Of a stretch of DNA of 64,000 bases, positions 18,422 through 27,860 are shown piece after piece. Both the position numbers and the translations under genes were made by a program. This DNA is from Candidatus Dactylopiibacterium carminicum (GTDB lineage: Bacteria > Pseudomonadota > Gammaproteobacteria > Burkholderiales > Rhodocyclaceae). Position 1 is the first letter of the stretch. Each line of letters opens with the position of its first letter. Location of the stretch: positions 23,888-87,887 of the forward strand of contig NZ_MDUX01000007.1 of assembly GCF_014736495.1 (NCBI RefSeq), given 5' to 3'. The notes under the pieces are model-generated. The model was not told where the DNA came from, ran no database searches, and worked only from the letters and a program-made list of their open reading frames with translations.

Positions 18422-18949
18422 TCAAGACCCGGGGCGGAATGCCTTGCACACGGCGGGATCGGTCTCCAGGCGGGCACCTTCGATGAGATCGATGCAATAG
18501 GGCACCGCTGGGAATACCGCGTCCAGGCAGTCCGCGATCGCCGAGGGCTTCCCCGGCAGATTGATGATCAGGCAACGGCTGCGAATGCCAGCAGTCTGCC
18601 GTGACAGAATTGCGGTGGGCACCACTTTCAGGGATGCCGCGCGCATCAGCTCGCCAAAACCCGGCAGCATCTTGTCGCACACAGCTTCGGTGGCTTCGGG
18701 GGTCACATCGCGCGGTGCGGGGCCAGTATCGCCGGTGGTCACGATGAGACAGCAACCCGCCTCATCGACAAGCTCGCGCAGGGCAGCCTCGATCCCCGCA
18801 CGGTCATCCGGGATCAGGCGCGGCACGCCCTCCCAGGGAGAGCTCAGCGCACGTGCCAGCCAGGCCTGGATCGCCGGGCCGCCCTTGTCTTCGTAGATCC
18901 CGGTGCTGGCGCGATCGGAAACGGTCAGAATGCCGATGCGGGCGCTCAT
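18422..18949 (-). CDS. mog: Molybdopterin adenylyltransferase
   Basis: Mog/MogA activates molybdopterin by adenylation so that MoeA can insert molybdate. The 175-residue protein begins IGILTVSDRASTGIYEDKGGPAI and has the binding loop VTTGDTGPAPRDVTPEA, with AGIRSRCLIINLPGKPSAI near the end; all are standard. ATG 18949 overlaps the moeA stop by four bases (ATGA), implying coupled translation. It closes the minus-strand cofactor operon. Confidence 0.93.
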   Translation of the reverse strand: MSARIGILTVSDRASTGIYEDKGGPAIQAWLARALSSPWEGVPRLIPDDRAGIEAALRELVDEAGCCLIVTTGDTGPAPRDVTPEATEAVCDKMLPGFGELMRAASLKVVPTAILSRQTAGIRSRCLIINLPGKPSAIADCLDAVFPAVPYCIDLIEGARLETDPAVCKAFRPGS

Positions 18950-20208
18950 GTGTGCTCTCCAAAAGTATCCGCAACCCGGAAGACAGCCTGATCCAGCAGA
19001 TGGACCCGGACCTCGTCGCCTGCCGCAAGCCCGCCGGCCCCGACAGGCGCCCGCAGCAGACCATCGGCCAGCATCATCGATTGCAACAGGGCACTGCCCT
19101 GTGCGCCGGTCGGCCGCGCGAGCCATCGGCCCTCGTCATCCCGGGTCAGCCGCACGCGCACGAACTCGGTCCGCTGTGGATGGGTACGTATGGGCTCCAG
19201 CAGACGTGCACGTACCTCCGTACGGCATACACGACGATGCCCCATCAGCCTGCGCAACGCAGGCAGTACGAACAGTTCGAAACACACCATGCTGGAGACG
19301 GGATTGCCGGGCAGACCGAAGACATGTCCGCCGGCATGGCTGCCGAACATCAGCGGATGACCGGGTCGCATCGCGATGCGACCAAAATGCTGCTTCACAC
19401 CCAGCGCCTGCAGGGTCTGCTGCACATAATCATGTTCGCCGACCGAAAAGCCTCCGGAAACCAGCAGCACATCCGCGATCTCCAGTCCGCGCGCCAGCGC
19501 AGCCTGCAGCGCCACCGGCTCGTCCGGTGCGATACCCAGCAAGTCCGGCTCGATGCCCAGTGCCTGCACCTGCGCCATCAGCGCGTAGCTGTTGGCATCC
19601 GGAATCTTCAGAGGATCCACGGGGGCATCCAGCGCTTCCAGTTCATCGCCGGTCGACAGGATGGCCACACGCGGCAGCCGGTGCACACGAACCTGCACCA
19701 CCTTGAGCGTGGCGAGCACGCCAATGGCGCCCGGCACCAGTTCGCAGCCGGCCTGCATCACCACGTCACCAGCACGCATGCTGTCCCCCTGGGGACGCAC
19801 GTGATGCCCGATCGATGCACTCTCCAGCAATTCGACCTGATCACCGGACAGACGCCGCGAGCCTTCCACGCGCACCACCCCGTCTGCGCCGGCAGGCAGG
19901 GGCGCGCCGGTCATGATGCGGGCGCATTGCCCGGCCGCCAGTGCAAACCGGGGCTGCCGGCCGGCGCAGATCTCTTCCGTCACCGCGAGCCCGACCGGCA
20001 CCGTCGCCACATCGGTACTGCGCACGGCATAGCCATCCATCATCGACACTGCGCTCGGTGGCAGGTCACGGCTGGCACACAGATCCTCCGCCAGCACCCG
20101 TCCCCGGGCCCGCGTGAGCGGCACCCGTTCGATGCCCAGAGGGCTCACCGTCTCCAGCACGCAGCGCAGCGCAGCATCCACCGGCCAGCCGTGTTCGTCG
20201 AAAACCAT
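18946..20208 (-). CDS. moeA: Molybdopterin molybdenumtransferase
   Basis: MoeA ligates molybdate to adenylated molybdopterin. Length 420 residues, as expected. Domains run from the N-terminal DLPPSAVSMMDGYAVRSTD, through MTGAPLPAGADGVVRVE and VRPQGDSMRAGDVV, to the MogA-like domain with AILSTGDEL and SGGFSVGEHDYV, and a C-terminal beta domain. It lies between moaE (200 bases away) and mog (overlapping). The 200-base gap before it may hold its own promoter or a processing site. Confidence 0.94.
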   Translation of the reverse strand: MVFDEHGWPVDAALRCVLETVSPLGIERVPLTRARGRVLAEDLCASRDLPPSAVSMMDGYAVRSTDVATVPVGLAVTEEICAGRQPRFALAAGQCARIMTGAPLPAGADGVVRVEGSRRLSGDQVELLESASIGHHVRPQGDSMRAGDVVMQAGCELVPGAIGVLATLKVVQVRVHRLPRVAILSTGDELEALDAPVDPLKIPDANSYALMAQVQALGIEPDLLGIAPDEPVALQAALARGLEIADVLLVSGGFSVGEHDYVQQTLQALGVKQHFGRIAMRPGHPLMFGSHAGGHVFGLPGNPVSSMVCFELFVLPALRRLMGHRRVCRTEVRARLLEPIRTHPQRTEFVRVRLTRDDEGRWLARPTGAQGSALLQSMMLADGLLRAPVGAGGLAAGDEVRVHLLDQAVFRVADTFGEHT

Positions 20209-20408
20209 CGTTTCAATCCCTCAGAGGCCGTTCACGATCTCGAAAAATGTAGTTCGGGCGCCCATTCATGCTTCGATACCTCAGCACGAACGGGGTTTAG
20301 ACACGGGCTAGGTTCATGGAAACCGTTCGCCCCCGGATCGGGTCCAGGGCTGGCTCTGAGCTTGTCGAAGGGCGAATAAATGACAAAAAAATGACCATGA
20401 ACAGCTTC

Positions 20409-20747
20409 TCAGGGTCTGGGGCTCACCCAGTACTTACCGCCCGGCGTGCTTTCCTTCTTCCAGATCGGCACCCGTTCCTTGAGCGCATCGATCAGCCATT
20501 GGCAAGCTTGCAGCGCAGGCGCACGATGCTCCGCACCGGTGACGATCAGCACGATGTTTTCGCCCGCCAGGATGCGTCCCACGCGATGCACGATACGCGC
20601 GCCAAGCAGGCCGTATTGCACGCGGGCCTCGTCGCACAGGACCCGCATCTCGGCGAGCGCCATGCGCTCGTAGGCCTCGAAATTCAGTTCGCTGACCACT
20701 TGCCCCTGCGAAAAATCCTCCGTCTGCAGCCGTATCGCATCAGCCAT
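20409..20747 (-). CDS. moaE: Molybdopterin synthase catalytic subunit, short form
   Basis: MoaE transfers sulfur from MoaD thiocarboxylate to cyclic pyranopterin. The C-terminal two thirds are typical: ARIVHRVGRILAGENIVLIVTGAEHRAPALQACQWLIDALKERVPIWKKE. The protein has only 112 residues against about 150 in E. coli. After EDFSQGQVVSELNFEAYERMAL the usual beta strand with F-x-G-x-VR and the following loop are missing, so an internal stretch of about 30 residues, including a conserved active-site arginine, is absent. The retained HR, KER and WKKE residues suggest some function may remain. ATG 20747 is two bases after moaD. Confidence 0.82.
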   Translation of the reverse strand: MADAIRLQTEDFSQGQVVSELNFEAYERMALAEMRVLCDEARVQYGLLGARIVHRVGRILAGENIVLIVTGAEHRAPALQACQWLIDALKERVPIWKKESTPGGKYWVSPRP

Positions 20748-20749
20748 GC

Positions 20750-20998
20750 TCAGCCTCCGGAAAACATCGCCATGAAGACCAGCTCGCAATCTGCTGGCAG
20801 CTCGCAACCGGCTTGTGCCGCAGGTGTCATGCGTTCGCCATCCAGCGCCACCACGGTGACCAGTCGCCTCGCCTCGGGCTGGCGCTCGGCCATCAGCGCC
20901 AGCACGTCCGCCACCCTCAGCCCGGGCCGGTGTTCCAGCGTGAAGCCTCGCAGGCCGGCGGCATCCGCCACCGGGCCGAAGAGCAGCACGTTGATCAT
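20750..20998 (-). CDS. moaD: Molybdopterin synthase sulfur carrier subunit
   Basis: An 82-residue ubiquitin-fold protein that carries sulfur on its C-terminal Gly-Gly, here MFSGG at the very end. MINVLLFGPVADAAGL is the usual first strand. The start overlaps the moaC stop by four bases (ATGA), and moaE follows after two bases, so the three are translated as a unit. Confidence 0.92.
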   Translation of the reverse strand: MINVLLFGPVADAAGLRGFTLEHRPGLRVADVLALMAERQPEARRLVTVVALDGERMTPAAQAGCELPADCELVFMAMFSGG

Positions 20999-21498
20999 GC
21001 ATTACCCCCGGATCGCCGCCACACGCCGTGCTTGCCACCGTGTTTCTCGTCGAGCTGGATACCCTCGACGCGCATTTCCGGGTCGATCGCCTTGCACATG
21101 TCGTAGATCGTCAGCAGCGCCGCGCTGACAGCGCACAGCGCCTCCATTTCCACGCCCGTGGGGCCGAAGCAGTTCACCGCCACGCATGCTCGCACGCCCG
21201 GCTGACCATCCGCATCGGCGGGCACGTCCGTGAATGCCACCTCCACACCGGTCAGTGGCAGGCTGTGGCACATCGGAATGGTCTCCGGTGTGCGCTTGGC
21301 CGCCATCACGGCGGCCACATCCGCCACGGCCAGCACATTACCCTTGACCACGCGGCCTTCATGGATGCGCGCCAGCGTGGCCGCCTGCATGCGCAACACG
21401 CCGCTGGCGATGGCCATGCGCGCGGTGGCCGGCTTGGCGGAAACATCCACCATGCGTGCCCGGCCCTCGGCGGAAAAATGGGTGAGATCTTCGCTCAA
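20995..21498 (-). CDS. moaC: Cyclic pyranopterin monophosphate synthase
   Basis: MoaC converts the MoaA product to cyclic pyranopterin monophosphate. The 167-residue protein has LTHFSAEGRARMVDVSAK at the start, then PMCHSLPLTGVEVAF, GVEMEALCAVSAALLTIYDMCKAID and the C-terminal GGKHGVWR, all standard. No ATG lies near the expected N-terminus. A TTG at 21498 is chosen because GGAGG sits six bases before it and the protein then begins at SEDLTHF, as in the family. It lies two bases after the moaA stop. Confidence 0.92.
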   Translation of the reverse strand: MSEDLTHFSAEGRARMVDVSAKPATARMAIASGVLRMQAATLARIHEGRVVKGNVLAVADVAAVMAAKRTPETIPMCHSLPLTGVEVAFTDVPADADGQPGVRACVAVNCFGPTGVEMEALCAVSAALLTIYDMCKAIDPEMRVEGIQLDEKHGGKHGVWRRSGGNA

Positions 21499-21500
21499 GC

Positions 21501-22532
21501 TCAGCCTCCGATGTAGGACATCTCGATCTTGCGCCCCGGCTGCCGGCGCTGGATGTGGCGCAACTCGGAATACTGGTCGTCGCGCAGCTGCCAGCATGAC
21601 GCGATGCGGGCCGCCAGTGCGGCATCCACCTCACCGGCACGCAAGGGGGCACGCAGATCCAGCCCCTGACGTGCGAACAGGCAGGTATAGAGCTTCCCGT
21701 CGGTGGCCAGCCGCAGCCGGTTGCAGTCGCCGCAGAAGGGCTGGCTTACCGAGGCGACCACGCCGATCTCGGCACTGCCGTCGACCAGCGCCCAGCGCTG
21801 CGAGACTTCTCCCGGATAGGCCGCTTCCAGCGGCCGCAAGGGGTATTCGGCGCCGATCCGGTCGAGGATCTCGCGGGCGCTGATCACATCCTGCGGCCGC
21901 CATTCATTGCAGCCGCCCACGTCCATGTATTCGATGAAACGCAGCACCACGCCGGAATGCCGGAAATGGCGCAGCAGCGGCAGGATTTCGTCTTCGTTGA
22001 CCTGTCGGCGCACCACGCAATTGACCTTCATCGGCCCGAGGCCGACCGCTTGCGCCCGGGCGATGCCTTCGAGCACACGGGCGGGGGAAAAGCGAGAATC
22101 GCTCATGCGACGGAAACCCTGCTCGCTGAGCGCGTCCAGACTCACGGTGACGCGATCGAGCCCGGCCTCGCGCAACGCACGGGCCTTGTCGGCCAGCAGC
22201 ACGCCATTGGTGGTCAGTGCCAGTTCGAGGTCGGAGCCATCCAGACAGCGCAGGCGGGCCAGGCGCTCCACCAGCCGCTCGATGTTCCGCCGCAGCAGCG
22301 GCTCGCCCCCGCTCAGCCGGATCTTGCGAACTCCCAGATTCACGAAGATGCCGGCCAGACGGACGATCTCCTCGAAGCTCAGGATTTCGGCGCGAGCCAG
22401 GAACTGGTGATCGTCGAAGGTTTCGCGCGGCATGCAGTAAGGGCAGCGCAGATTGCAGCGATCGGTCACCGAAATGCGCAGATCGCGCAGCGGACGATGC
22501 AAGGCGTCGCGCAGGGTCGGCGCCTTGTCCAT
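21501..22532 (-). CDS. moaA: GTP 3',8-cyclase
   Basis: Radical-SAM enzyme for the first step of molybdenum cofactor synthesis. The protein has 343 residues; the N-terminal cluster is in SVTDRCNLRCPYCMP, LSGGEPLLR and TTNGVLL follow, and the C-terminal cluster is in FCGDCNRLRLATDGKLYTCLF. It ends in Gly-Gly, which MoaA needs. ATG 22532 gives a typical short N-terminus; a GTG start at 22565 would add 11 residues and cannot be excluded. First gene of moaA-C-D-E. Confidence 0.94.
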   Translation of the reverse strand: MDKAPTLRDALHRPLRDLRISVTDRCNLRCPYCMPRETFDDHQFLARAEILSFEEIVRLAGIFVNLGVRKIRLSGGEPLLRRNIERLVERLARLRCLDGSDLELALTTNGVLLADKARALREAGLDRVTVSLDALSEQGFRRMSDSRFSPARVLEGIARAQAVGLGPMKVNCVVRRQVNEDEILPLLRHFRHSGVVLRFIEYMDVGGCNEWRPQDVISAREILDRIGAEYPLRPLEAAYPGEVSQRWALVDGSAEIGVVASVSQPFCGDCNRLRLATDGKLYTCLFARQGLDLRAPLRAGEVDAALAARIASCWQLRDDQYSELRHIQRRQPGRKIEMSYIGG

Positions 22533-22693
22533 GCTGAAAGGAAGATCAAATTTGTCTGAAAACACGCACCAATCTAGCGAAAACCCGGCATGCAGGAAAG
22601 CGCCGGATCACGCATGGCCGCTATCACGGTCTGCAACATCGCCCATGGGGCGGTGCACGCAGGAGACGTAGAGGTGCGCCATGCGCACCACGC

Positions 22694-23503
22694 TCAAAAC
22701 GCAGCAGAGAGCAGAAAAGGCTCAGGACGCTCGCCGGGCAGGCGTTCGTCGCTGTCGTCCTTAAGGTCGACGCCCGTGCGGCCCAGCTGGCGGGCCCCCG
22801 CAATCAGGAAGGCAAGCTTGCGCGCGGCCTCCGCATACGGCAGCCCCTCGGGGCGCACGTTGGAGATGCAGTTGCGCGCGGCGTCCGTGAGGCCGACACG
22901 GGGCTGGCCAGTGAGATAGATCCCCAGGCTGTCCGGCGAGGAAAGCCCCGGCCGTTCGCCGATCAGCACCACCACCATGTCGGCGCCCAGCAACTGCCCC
23001 ACCTCATCGCCCAATGCCACCCGCGCCTGGGTGGCGATCACCACCGGGCACGCATGCAGATCCGGGAAATACGCGGCCAGCGCCTCCAGCAGAGGCAGGC
23101 TGTGACGCTGCGTGGCCAGTGAAGACAGCCCATCGCCGATCACGAAGACGAGCCGGCCCGGCGGCGCAGGCCAGGTCTGGAGCTGCTGTGCCGAGGCTTC
23201 GGCCAAGCGCCGGCCCCAATCCGGCCGGCGCAGATAGACGCCGCGATCTGCCGCCTGGCTCGTCACCGTGCGGGTGAGGTAGCCCGCCGCATGGAATCCG
23301 CACGCCAGCGCGGCAACATCCAGCGGTTGATGGACCGCGTCACGTGCCTGCGCATGCGAGAGGCCGAAGGCCAGCACTTCGCGCGTGGGCAGACTGGCGC
23401 CTCTGCGCCCGAGTGCGATGCGCGCCCGGGTGAGCGACTGCAGGCGCGTCCAGGGGTCCGGCGTGATCAGGCCTGCGCCACGCGCGAGGGGTTTCTCAGC
23501 CAC
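22694..23503 (-). CDS. eutC: Ethanolamine ammonia-lyase small subunit
   Basis: EutC is the light chain of the B12-dependent lyase that splits ethanolamine into acetaldehyde and ammonia. The 269-residue protein looks intact: TRARIALGRRGASLPTREVLAFGLSHAQARDAVH, LVFVIGDGLSSLATQRHS, LIGERPGLSSPDSLGIYLT and NCISNVRPEGLPYAEAARKL are family blocks. It overlaps eutB by eight bases. Because eutB is frameshifted and the permease has an early stop, eutC is probably orphaned in function even though its frame is open. Confidence 0.9.
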   Translation of the reverse strand: MAEKPLARGAGLITPDPWTRLQSLTRARIALGRRGASLPTREVLAFGLSHAQARDAVHQPLDVAALACGFHAAGYLTRTVTSQAADRGVYLRRPDWGRRLAEASAQQLQTWPAPPGRLVFVIGDGLSSLATQRHSLPLLEALAAYFPDLHACPVVIATQARVALGDEVGQLLGADMVVVLIGERPGLSSPDSLGIYLTGQPRVGLTDAARNCISNVRPEGLPYAEAARKLAFLIAGARQLGRTGVDLKDDSDERLPGERPEPFLLSAAF

Positions 23504-24891
23504 GCCTCGTATCCTCCAGCCCCGCCAGCGCCAGCAAGGGCTGCTGCTCGGTCTGCGCGATCAGCTCGCCGCGATAGTCGGCAATCCCCATGCGCTCCAG
23601 CCACTCCTCGAACTCAGGCGCACGCCGGCGGTTCAGCACCCGGCGCAGATAAAGCGCGTCATGAAAGGAGGTGCTCTGGTAGTTGAGCATGATGTCGTCC
23701 GCCCCCGGCACGCCGATGATGAAATTGATGCCGGCCACGCCCAGCAGCGTGAGCAGCGTATCCATGTCGTCCTGATCGGCCTCGGCATGGTTGGTGTAGC
23801 AGATGTCGCAGCCCATCGGCAGGCCCAGCAGCTTGCCGCAGAAATGGTCCTCCAGGCCGGCGCGGATGATCTGCTTGCCGTCGTAGAGATATTCCGGGCC
23901 GATGAAGCCGACCACGGTATTCACCAACAGGGGCTGGTAACGCCGGGCCAGCCCGTAGGCACGGGCTTCCAGCGTCTGCTGGTCGGCACCGTGATGGCCG
24001 TTGGCGGAAAGGGCGCTGCCCTGCCCGGTCTCGAAATACATCACGTTGTCCCCCACCGTGCCGCGCGCCAGGCCGCGCGCGGCCTGCATGGCTTCCTCCA
24101 GAATCGCGGCAGTGACGCCGAAACTGGCATTCACGGCTTCGGTGCCGCCGATGGACTGGAACACCAGATCCACCGGAGCGCCCTTCTCGATGGCCCGCAG
24201 CGTGTTGGTCACATGCGTGAGCACGCAACTCTGCGTGGGCACTTCGTATTGCTGACGGAAGCCGTCGATGAGCTGCAGCAGCGCGGTGATGGCGGGCAGG
24301 CTGTCGCTGGCCGGGTTGATGCCGATCACTGCGTCACCCGCGCCATACAGCAGGCCGTCGAGCATGGAGCGCGATGCCCTGCGGATCGTCGGTGGGGTGG
24401 TTGGGCTGCAGACGCAACGCGAGCCGTCCGTGCAGCCCGAGCGTGTTGCGGAAGCGGGTCACCACCTCGCACTTGGCGGCCACCAGGATCAGATCCTGGT
24501 TGCGCATCAGCTTGCTCACCGCCGCCACCATCTCCGGCGTCAGCCCCGGCGCCAGATCAGCCAGCGTGAAGCGCGAAGCGGCATCCGAGAGCAGCCAGTC
24601 GCGGAACTCGCCGACGGTGAGGCCAGCCACCGGTGCGAAGGCGGTGGCATCGTGGTGATCGATGATCAGCCGCGTCACCTCGTCCGTTTCGTAGGGCACC
24701 ACCATTTCCTGCAGGAAACGCGCCAGCGGCACCTCCGCCAGCGCGATCCGCGCAGCCATGCGTTCCTCTTCCGAGGCGGCGGCGACCCCGGCCAGCATGT
24801 CGCCCGAGCGCGCCGGGCTGGCCTTGGCCAGCAGCGTCTTCAGGTCGGCAAAGACATGCCGCCGCATACCGATGGAAGCTGCATAGGGCAT
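23496..24891 (-). pseudogene. eutB: Ethanolamine ammonia-lyase large subunit, frameshifted
   Basis: EutB is the catalytic chain of ethanolamine ammonia-lyase, about 460 residues. The N-terminal part reads from ATG 24891 (RRHVFADLKTLLAKASPARSGDMLAG) to LQPNHPTDDPQGIA, then runs out of frame. The rest continues in another frame from near 24365 (MLDGLLYGAGDAVIGINPASDS) to the natural end at LAGLEDTRRG. Around 24366-24372 the reading GCG-C-TCC-ATG shows one extra base or two missing bases compared with the expected GIA-A-S-M order. No slippery heptamer is visible, so this looks like a true lesion or a sequencing error, not programmed frameshifting. Confidence 0.88.
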
Positions 24892-24905
24892 CGACCGGCC
24901 CTGAC

Positions 24906-26297
24906 TCAACGGGTTTCCACGGCCGCGCCGACCAGCTCGGCCATGGGCCGCGCGCTGCGCTTGGCATGGGTGGCGCGGAAGTAGGCATAACCGGCAGCCA
25001 GGATGCCCACGAAGACCCCGGCCAGCAGCGGGTTGAACCACACCACGGTGACCAGGCAGACCACCGCGCCCGTCAATGCAATGGCTGGAAACACGGGGAA
25101 GAAGGGGGCCCTGTAACTGCGTGGCAGGTCCGGCTGGCTGCGGCGCAGCTTGAACAGCGAGGCCATGCTCAGGATGTACATCAGCAGCGCACCGAACACC
25201 GACATCGTCACGATGTTGGCCGTCAGCGTCTGGCCGCCGAAGGACAGCACCTCATCCGAGAAGATCGCCGCGATGCCGACCACGCCACCGGCCAGGATGG
25301 CGCGGTGCGGCGTCTTGAACTTCGGATGCACGGCGCCGAGCCAGCCCGGCAGGTAGCCCGCACGCGCCTGGGCGAAGATCTGGCGCGAGTAACCCAGGAT
25401 GATGCCGTGGAAGGAGGCGACCAGGCCGAACAGCCCCAGCCACACCAGCATGTGCAGCCAGCCACTGGATTCGCCCACGATCATCTTCATGGCCTGCGGC
25501 AACGGATCGTTGATGTTGGCAAGCTTGGTCCAGTCACCCGCGCCACCGGCGAACAGCATCACGCCGAGCGCCAGCACCACCAGCGTGAGGATGCCGCAGG
25601 TGTAGGCGATCGGGATGGAGCGCTTCGGGTCACGCGCCTCTTCCGCAGCCATGGCCACGCCTTCGATGGCGAGGAAGAACCAGATCGCGAACGGGATCGC
25701 CGCGAAGATGCCGGACAGTGACGCCAGCGAGAAGCTATCCGCTCCGGCCCAGCCGCCCTTGGCGAAATTGGCGAAGGAGAAACCGGGAGCGACCACGCCC
25801 ATGAACACCAGCAGCTCGAAGATCGCCAGCAGGGTCACGCAGAGCTCGAAAGTGGCCGCGATCGTCACCCCCAGAATGTTCAGCCCCATGAACACGCCAT
25901 AGGCCGCCACGGCGGCGAGCTTGGGGTCCAGCGCGGGAAACTGCACGTTCAGATACGCGCCGATGGCCAGCGAGATGGCTGGCGGCGCGAACACGAATTC
26001 GATCAGCGTGGCCATGCCGGCCAGATAGCCGCCCGTGGGGCCGAAGGCGTGGTAGCTGTAGGCGAACGGACCGCCGGCATGGGGAATGCTGGTGGTCAGC
26101 TCGGTGAAGCTGAAGATGAAGGTGCCGTACATCAACGCCACCGCCACGGTGGTGACAAGAAAACCCAGGGTGCCTGCGGAAGCCCAGCCGAAACTCCAGC
26201 CGAAATACTCCCCCGAGATCACGAGGCCGACGGCGATGCCCCACAGCTGCTAGGTTCCCAGCGTGGCGGCAAGCTTGCCACCGGACGATTCAGACAT
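24906..26297 (-). pseudogene. Ethanolamine permease with early stop codon
   Basis: APC-family permease of the ethanolamine type. Starting at ATG 26297 the frame reads MSESSGGKLAATLGT and then TAG (26252-26250), after which QLWGIAVGLVISGEYFGW and the remaining 12 or so membrane segments continue in the same frame to 24906. The residue replaced is normally an aromatic or small residue just before the first helix. Restart at GTG 26222 would lose the N-terminus including part of helix one. The rest (439 codons) has no further lesion, so the event looks recent. Confidence 0.85.
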
Positions 26298-26883
26298 GCC
26301 CATGATCGATGCTCCAGAATGAGATGGTGGCATCGTCGCGTGAAGCGCCCGCCACGATCTATCGGCTTTCGGCACGCCGATATCAGGAATCGGCACGAAT
26401 GGCACCACCGCCACATGAAGGCTGTCCGTTGCCCGCGCGGCATGCCCCTCATCTCCCCGGCAATACCGTCATTCGGGCGCATGCCGGGATAACGCGGATT
26501 TGAAAGAGGCGGGCTCAAGTAAACGGAATACCCCTCTCCCCCGCCCTCTCCCACGATGAGAGAGAAAACCCCACGCCACGCGCAGCGACGCGCCTCTCCC
26601 CTTGCGGGAGAGAGACTGGGGGAGAAGGGTCCAGTCGAGCTGGAAACCTCGCCACAACATCCACGCGACCAATCAGGGACAAGGCTGGCACAAGACCCGC
26701 GCGCCGCCACTGTGCATGCCGACGCCAGACGCACCGATGCAGGGCCGATCGGTGGGCGACGGAAGAAGCAGGCACGGAACGAAAGTGCCGGCGCCGCGCG
26801 CATCAGCGCCATCACATCCCTTCGCCGCACAGGGAATGATGCTTGCTTGGAGTCAAGCATCGACATCCAGCCCATGATGCGCA
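26298..26883. other. Gap between ethanolamine permease and its regulator
   Basis: This 586-base divergent region has no believable gene. It holds a GTCATTC-type palindrome (26468-26493), two runs of CCTCTCCC near 26531-26552, and a CTCTCCC/GGGAGAG hairpin at 26594-26612, part of a widespread kind of intergenic repeat. The control region for both genes must lie here, but no operator could be singled out. Confidence 0.5.
26468..26493. repeat. Short dispersed palindrome (GTCATTC type)
   Basis: GTCATTCGGGCGCATGCCGGGATAAC, an imperfect version of the stem also found at 1249, 33453 and 54913. Confidence 0.5.
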
Positions 26884-27849
26884 ATGAACGCCACGCCCTC
26901 CCCTGCGGCCTTCTCGCCCGGCATGCTGCGGCGGCGGACGCGCGCATCCGATGCGGATGAACACGCGCACAACCTCTCGCAGTGGGATCAGCGCTACGAC
27001 CAGCTTTCCGCCGGCAGTTTCGAGGGCTGTGTGACCGAGCTCTGGCTGCCCTGCACGCAGGTATTCGTCGAGCGCGCCAACCGGCGCCTGCGCCAGACCT
27101 GTGCGGCGTGGAAGGACTCCGTATGGTTCGGCATCCCGGCCGCCGAGGAAGGCAGCATGATGCTGGGCCACAAGCGGATCCCCGAGGCCGCCGTGTGCAT
27201 CCGTGACGGCGGCGCCGAGTTCGATCTGATCACCGCGCCGGATTTCGATCTGTACGGCGTGGTGGTGGATCGCGCCACCTTCGCCAGCTACCTCGAAACG
27301 CACCACCGCACAGCGCTCGATCAGGCGATCCAGCAACGCGACGTGATCGTACTGCCGCCTCTACAGAAGGCCGGCCTGTGTGCCGCCCTGGCCACCATTC
27401 TCGATGACGCCCGCGATCTGAGCCAGGACAGCCCGGCCGGCCTGCAGGAACGCATCTTCGCGCAGCTCGCGCGCCTATTGCAGCAGGGGCAAGGCAGCCA
27501 GCCCGCACGGCGCAGCCAGCTCACGCATCAGCAGGTGGTCAGCCGCCTGCACGCCCAGGTACTGCAGGATCCCGCCTGCGTACCCACCATCCCCGAACTG
27601 TGCGAGCGCCTGCATCTGAGCCGGCGGGCCCTGCAGAACTGCGTGGAAGAAATCACCGGACTGTCGCCGCTGGCCTACATGCGCAACATCCGGCTCAACG
27701 CCGTGCGCCGCGAGCTGCGCCGGGGCGACCCCTGCACGCCGATTTCCAGCATCGCCTATGCCTGGGGCTTCGGCCACCTCAGCCAGTTCGCGCAGGATTA
27801 TCGACAGCAGTTCGGCGAGCTGCCATCCGCCACGCGCCGGAGCGCCTGA
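26884..27849 (+). CDS. eutR: AraC-family regulator, EutR-like
   Basis: A 321-residue AraC/XylS regulator. The C-terminal double helix-turn-helix (about 225-315) contains VPTIPELCERLHLSRRALQNCVEEITGLSPLAYMRNIRLNAVRREL and SSIAYAWGFGHLSQFAQDYRQQFGE. The N-terminal half resembles EutR (DLSQWDQRYDQLSAGSFEG-like start, here NLSQWDQRYDQLS). It is divergent from the ethanolamine permease-eutB-eutC genes, so it probably senses ethanolamine with B12 and activates them. Its own frame is intact although two target genes are broken. Confidence 0.83.
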   Translation: MNATPSPAAFSPGMLRRRTRASDADEHAHNLSQWDQRYDQLSAGSFEGCVTELWLPCTQVFVERANRRLRQTCAAWKDSVWFGIPAAEEGSMMLGHKRIPEAAVCIRDGGAEFDLITAPDFDLYGVVVDRATFASYLETHHRTALDQAIQQRDVIVLPPLQKAGLCAALATILDDARDLSQDSPAGLQERIFAQLARLLQQGQGSQPARRSQLTHQQVVSRLHAQVLQDPACVPTIPELCERLHLSRRALQNCVEEITGLSPLAYMRNIRLNAVRRELRRGDPCTPISSIAYAWGFGHLSQFAQDYRQQFGELPSATRRSA

Positions 27850-27860
27850 TCAAAAGCTGC

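Noticed and set aside
22566..22693. Molybdenum cofactor riboswitch before moaA
   Set aside because: The 128-base gap shows no match to the conserved Moco element.
24360..24375. Programmed frameshift in eutB
   Set aside because: There is no slippery heptamer or following structure, and EutB is not known to use frameshifting.
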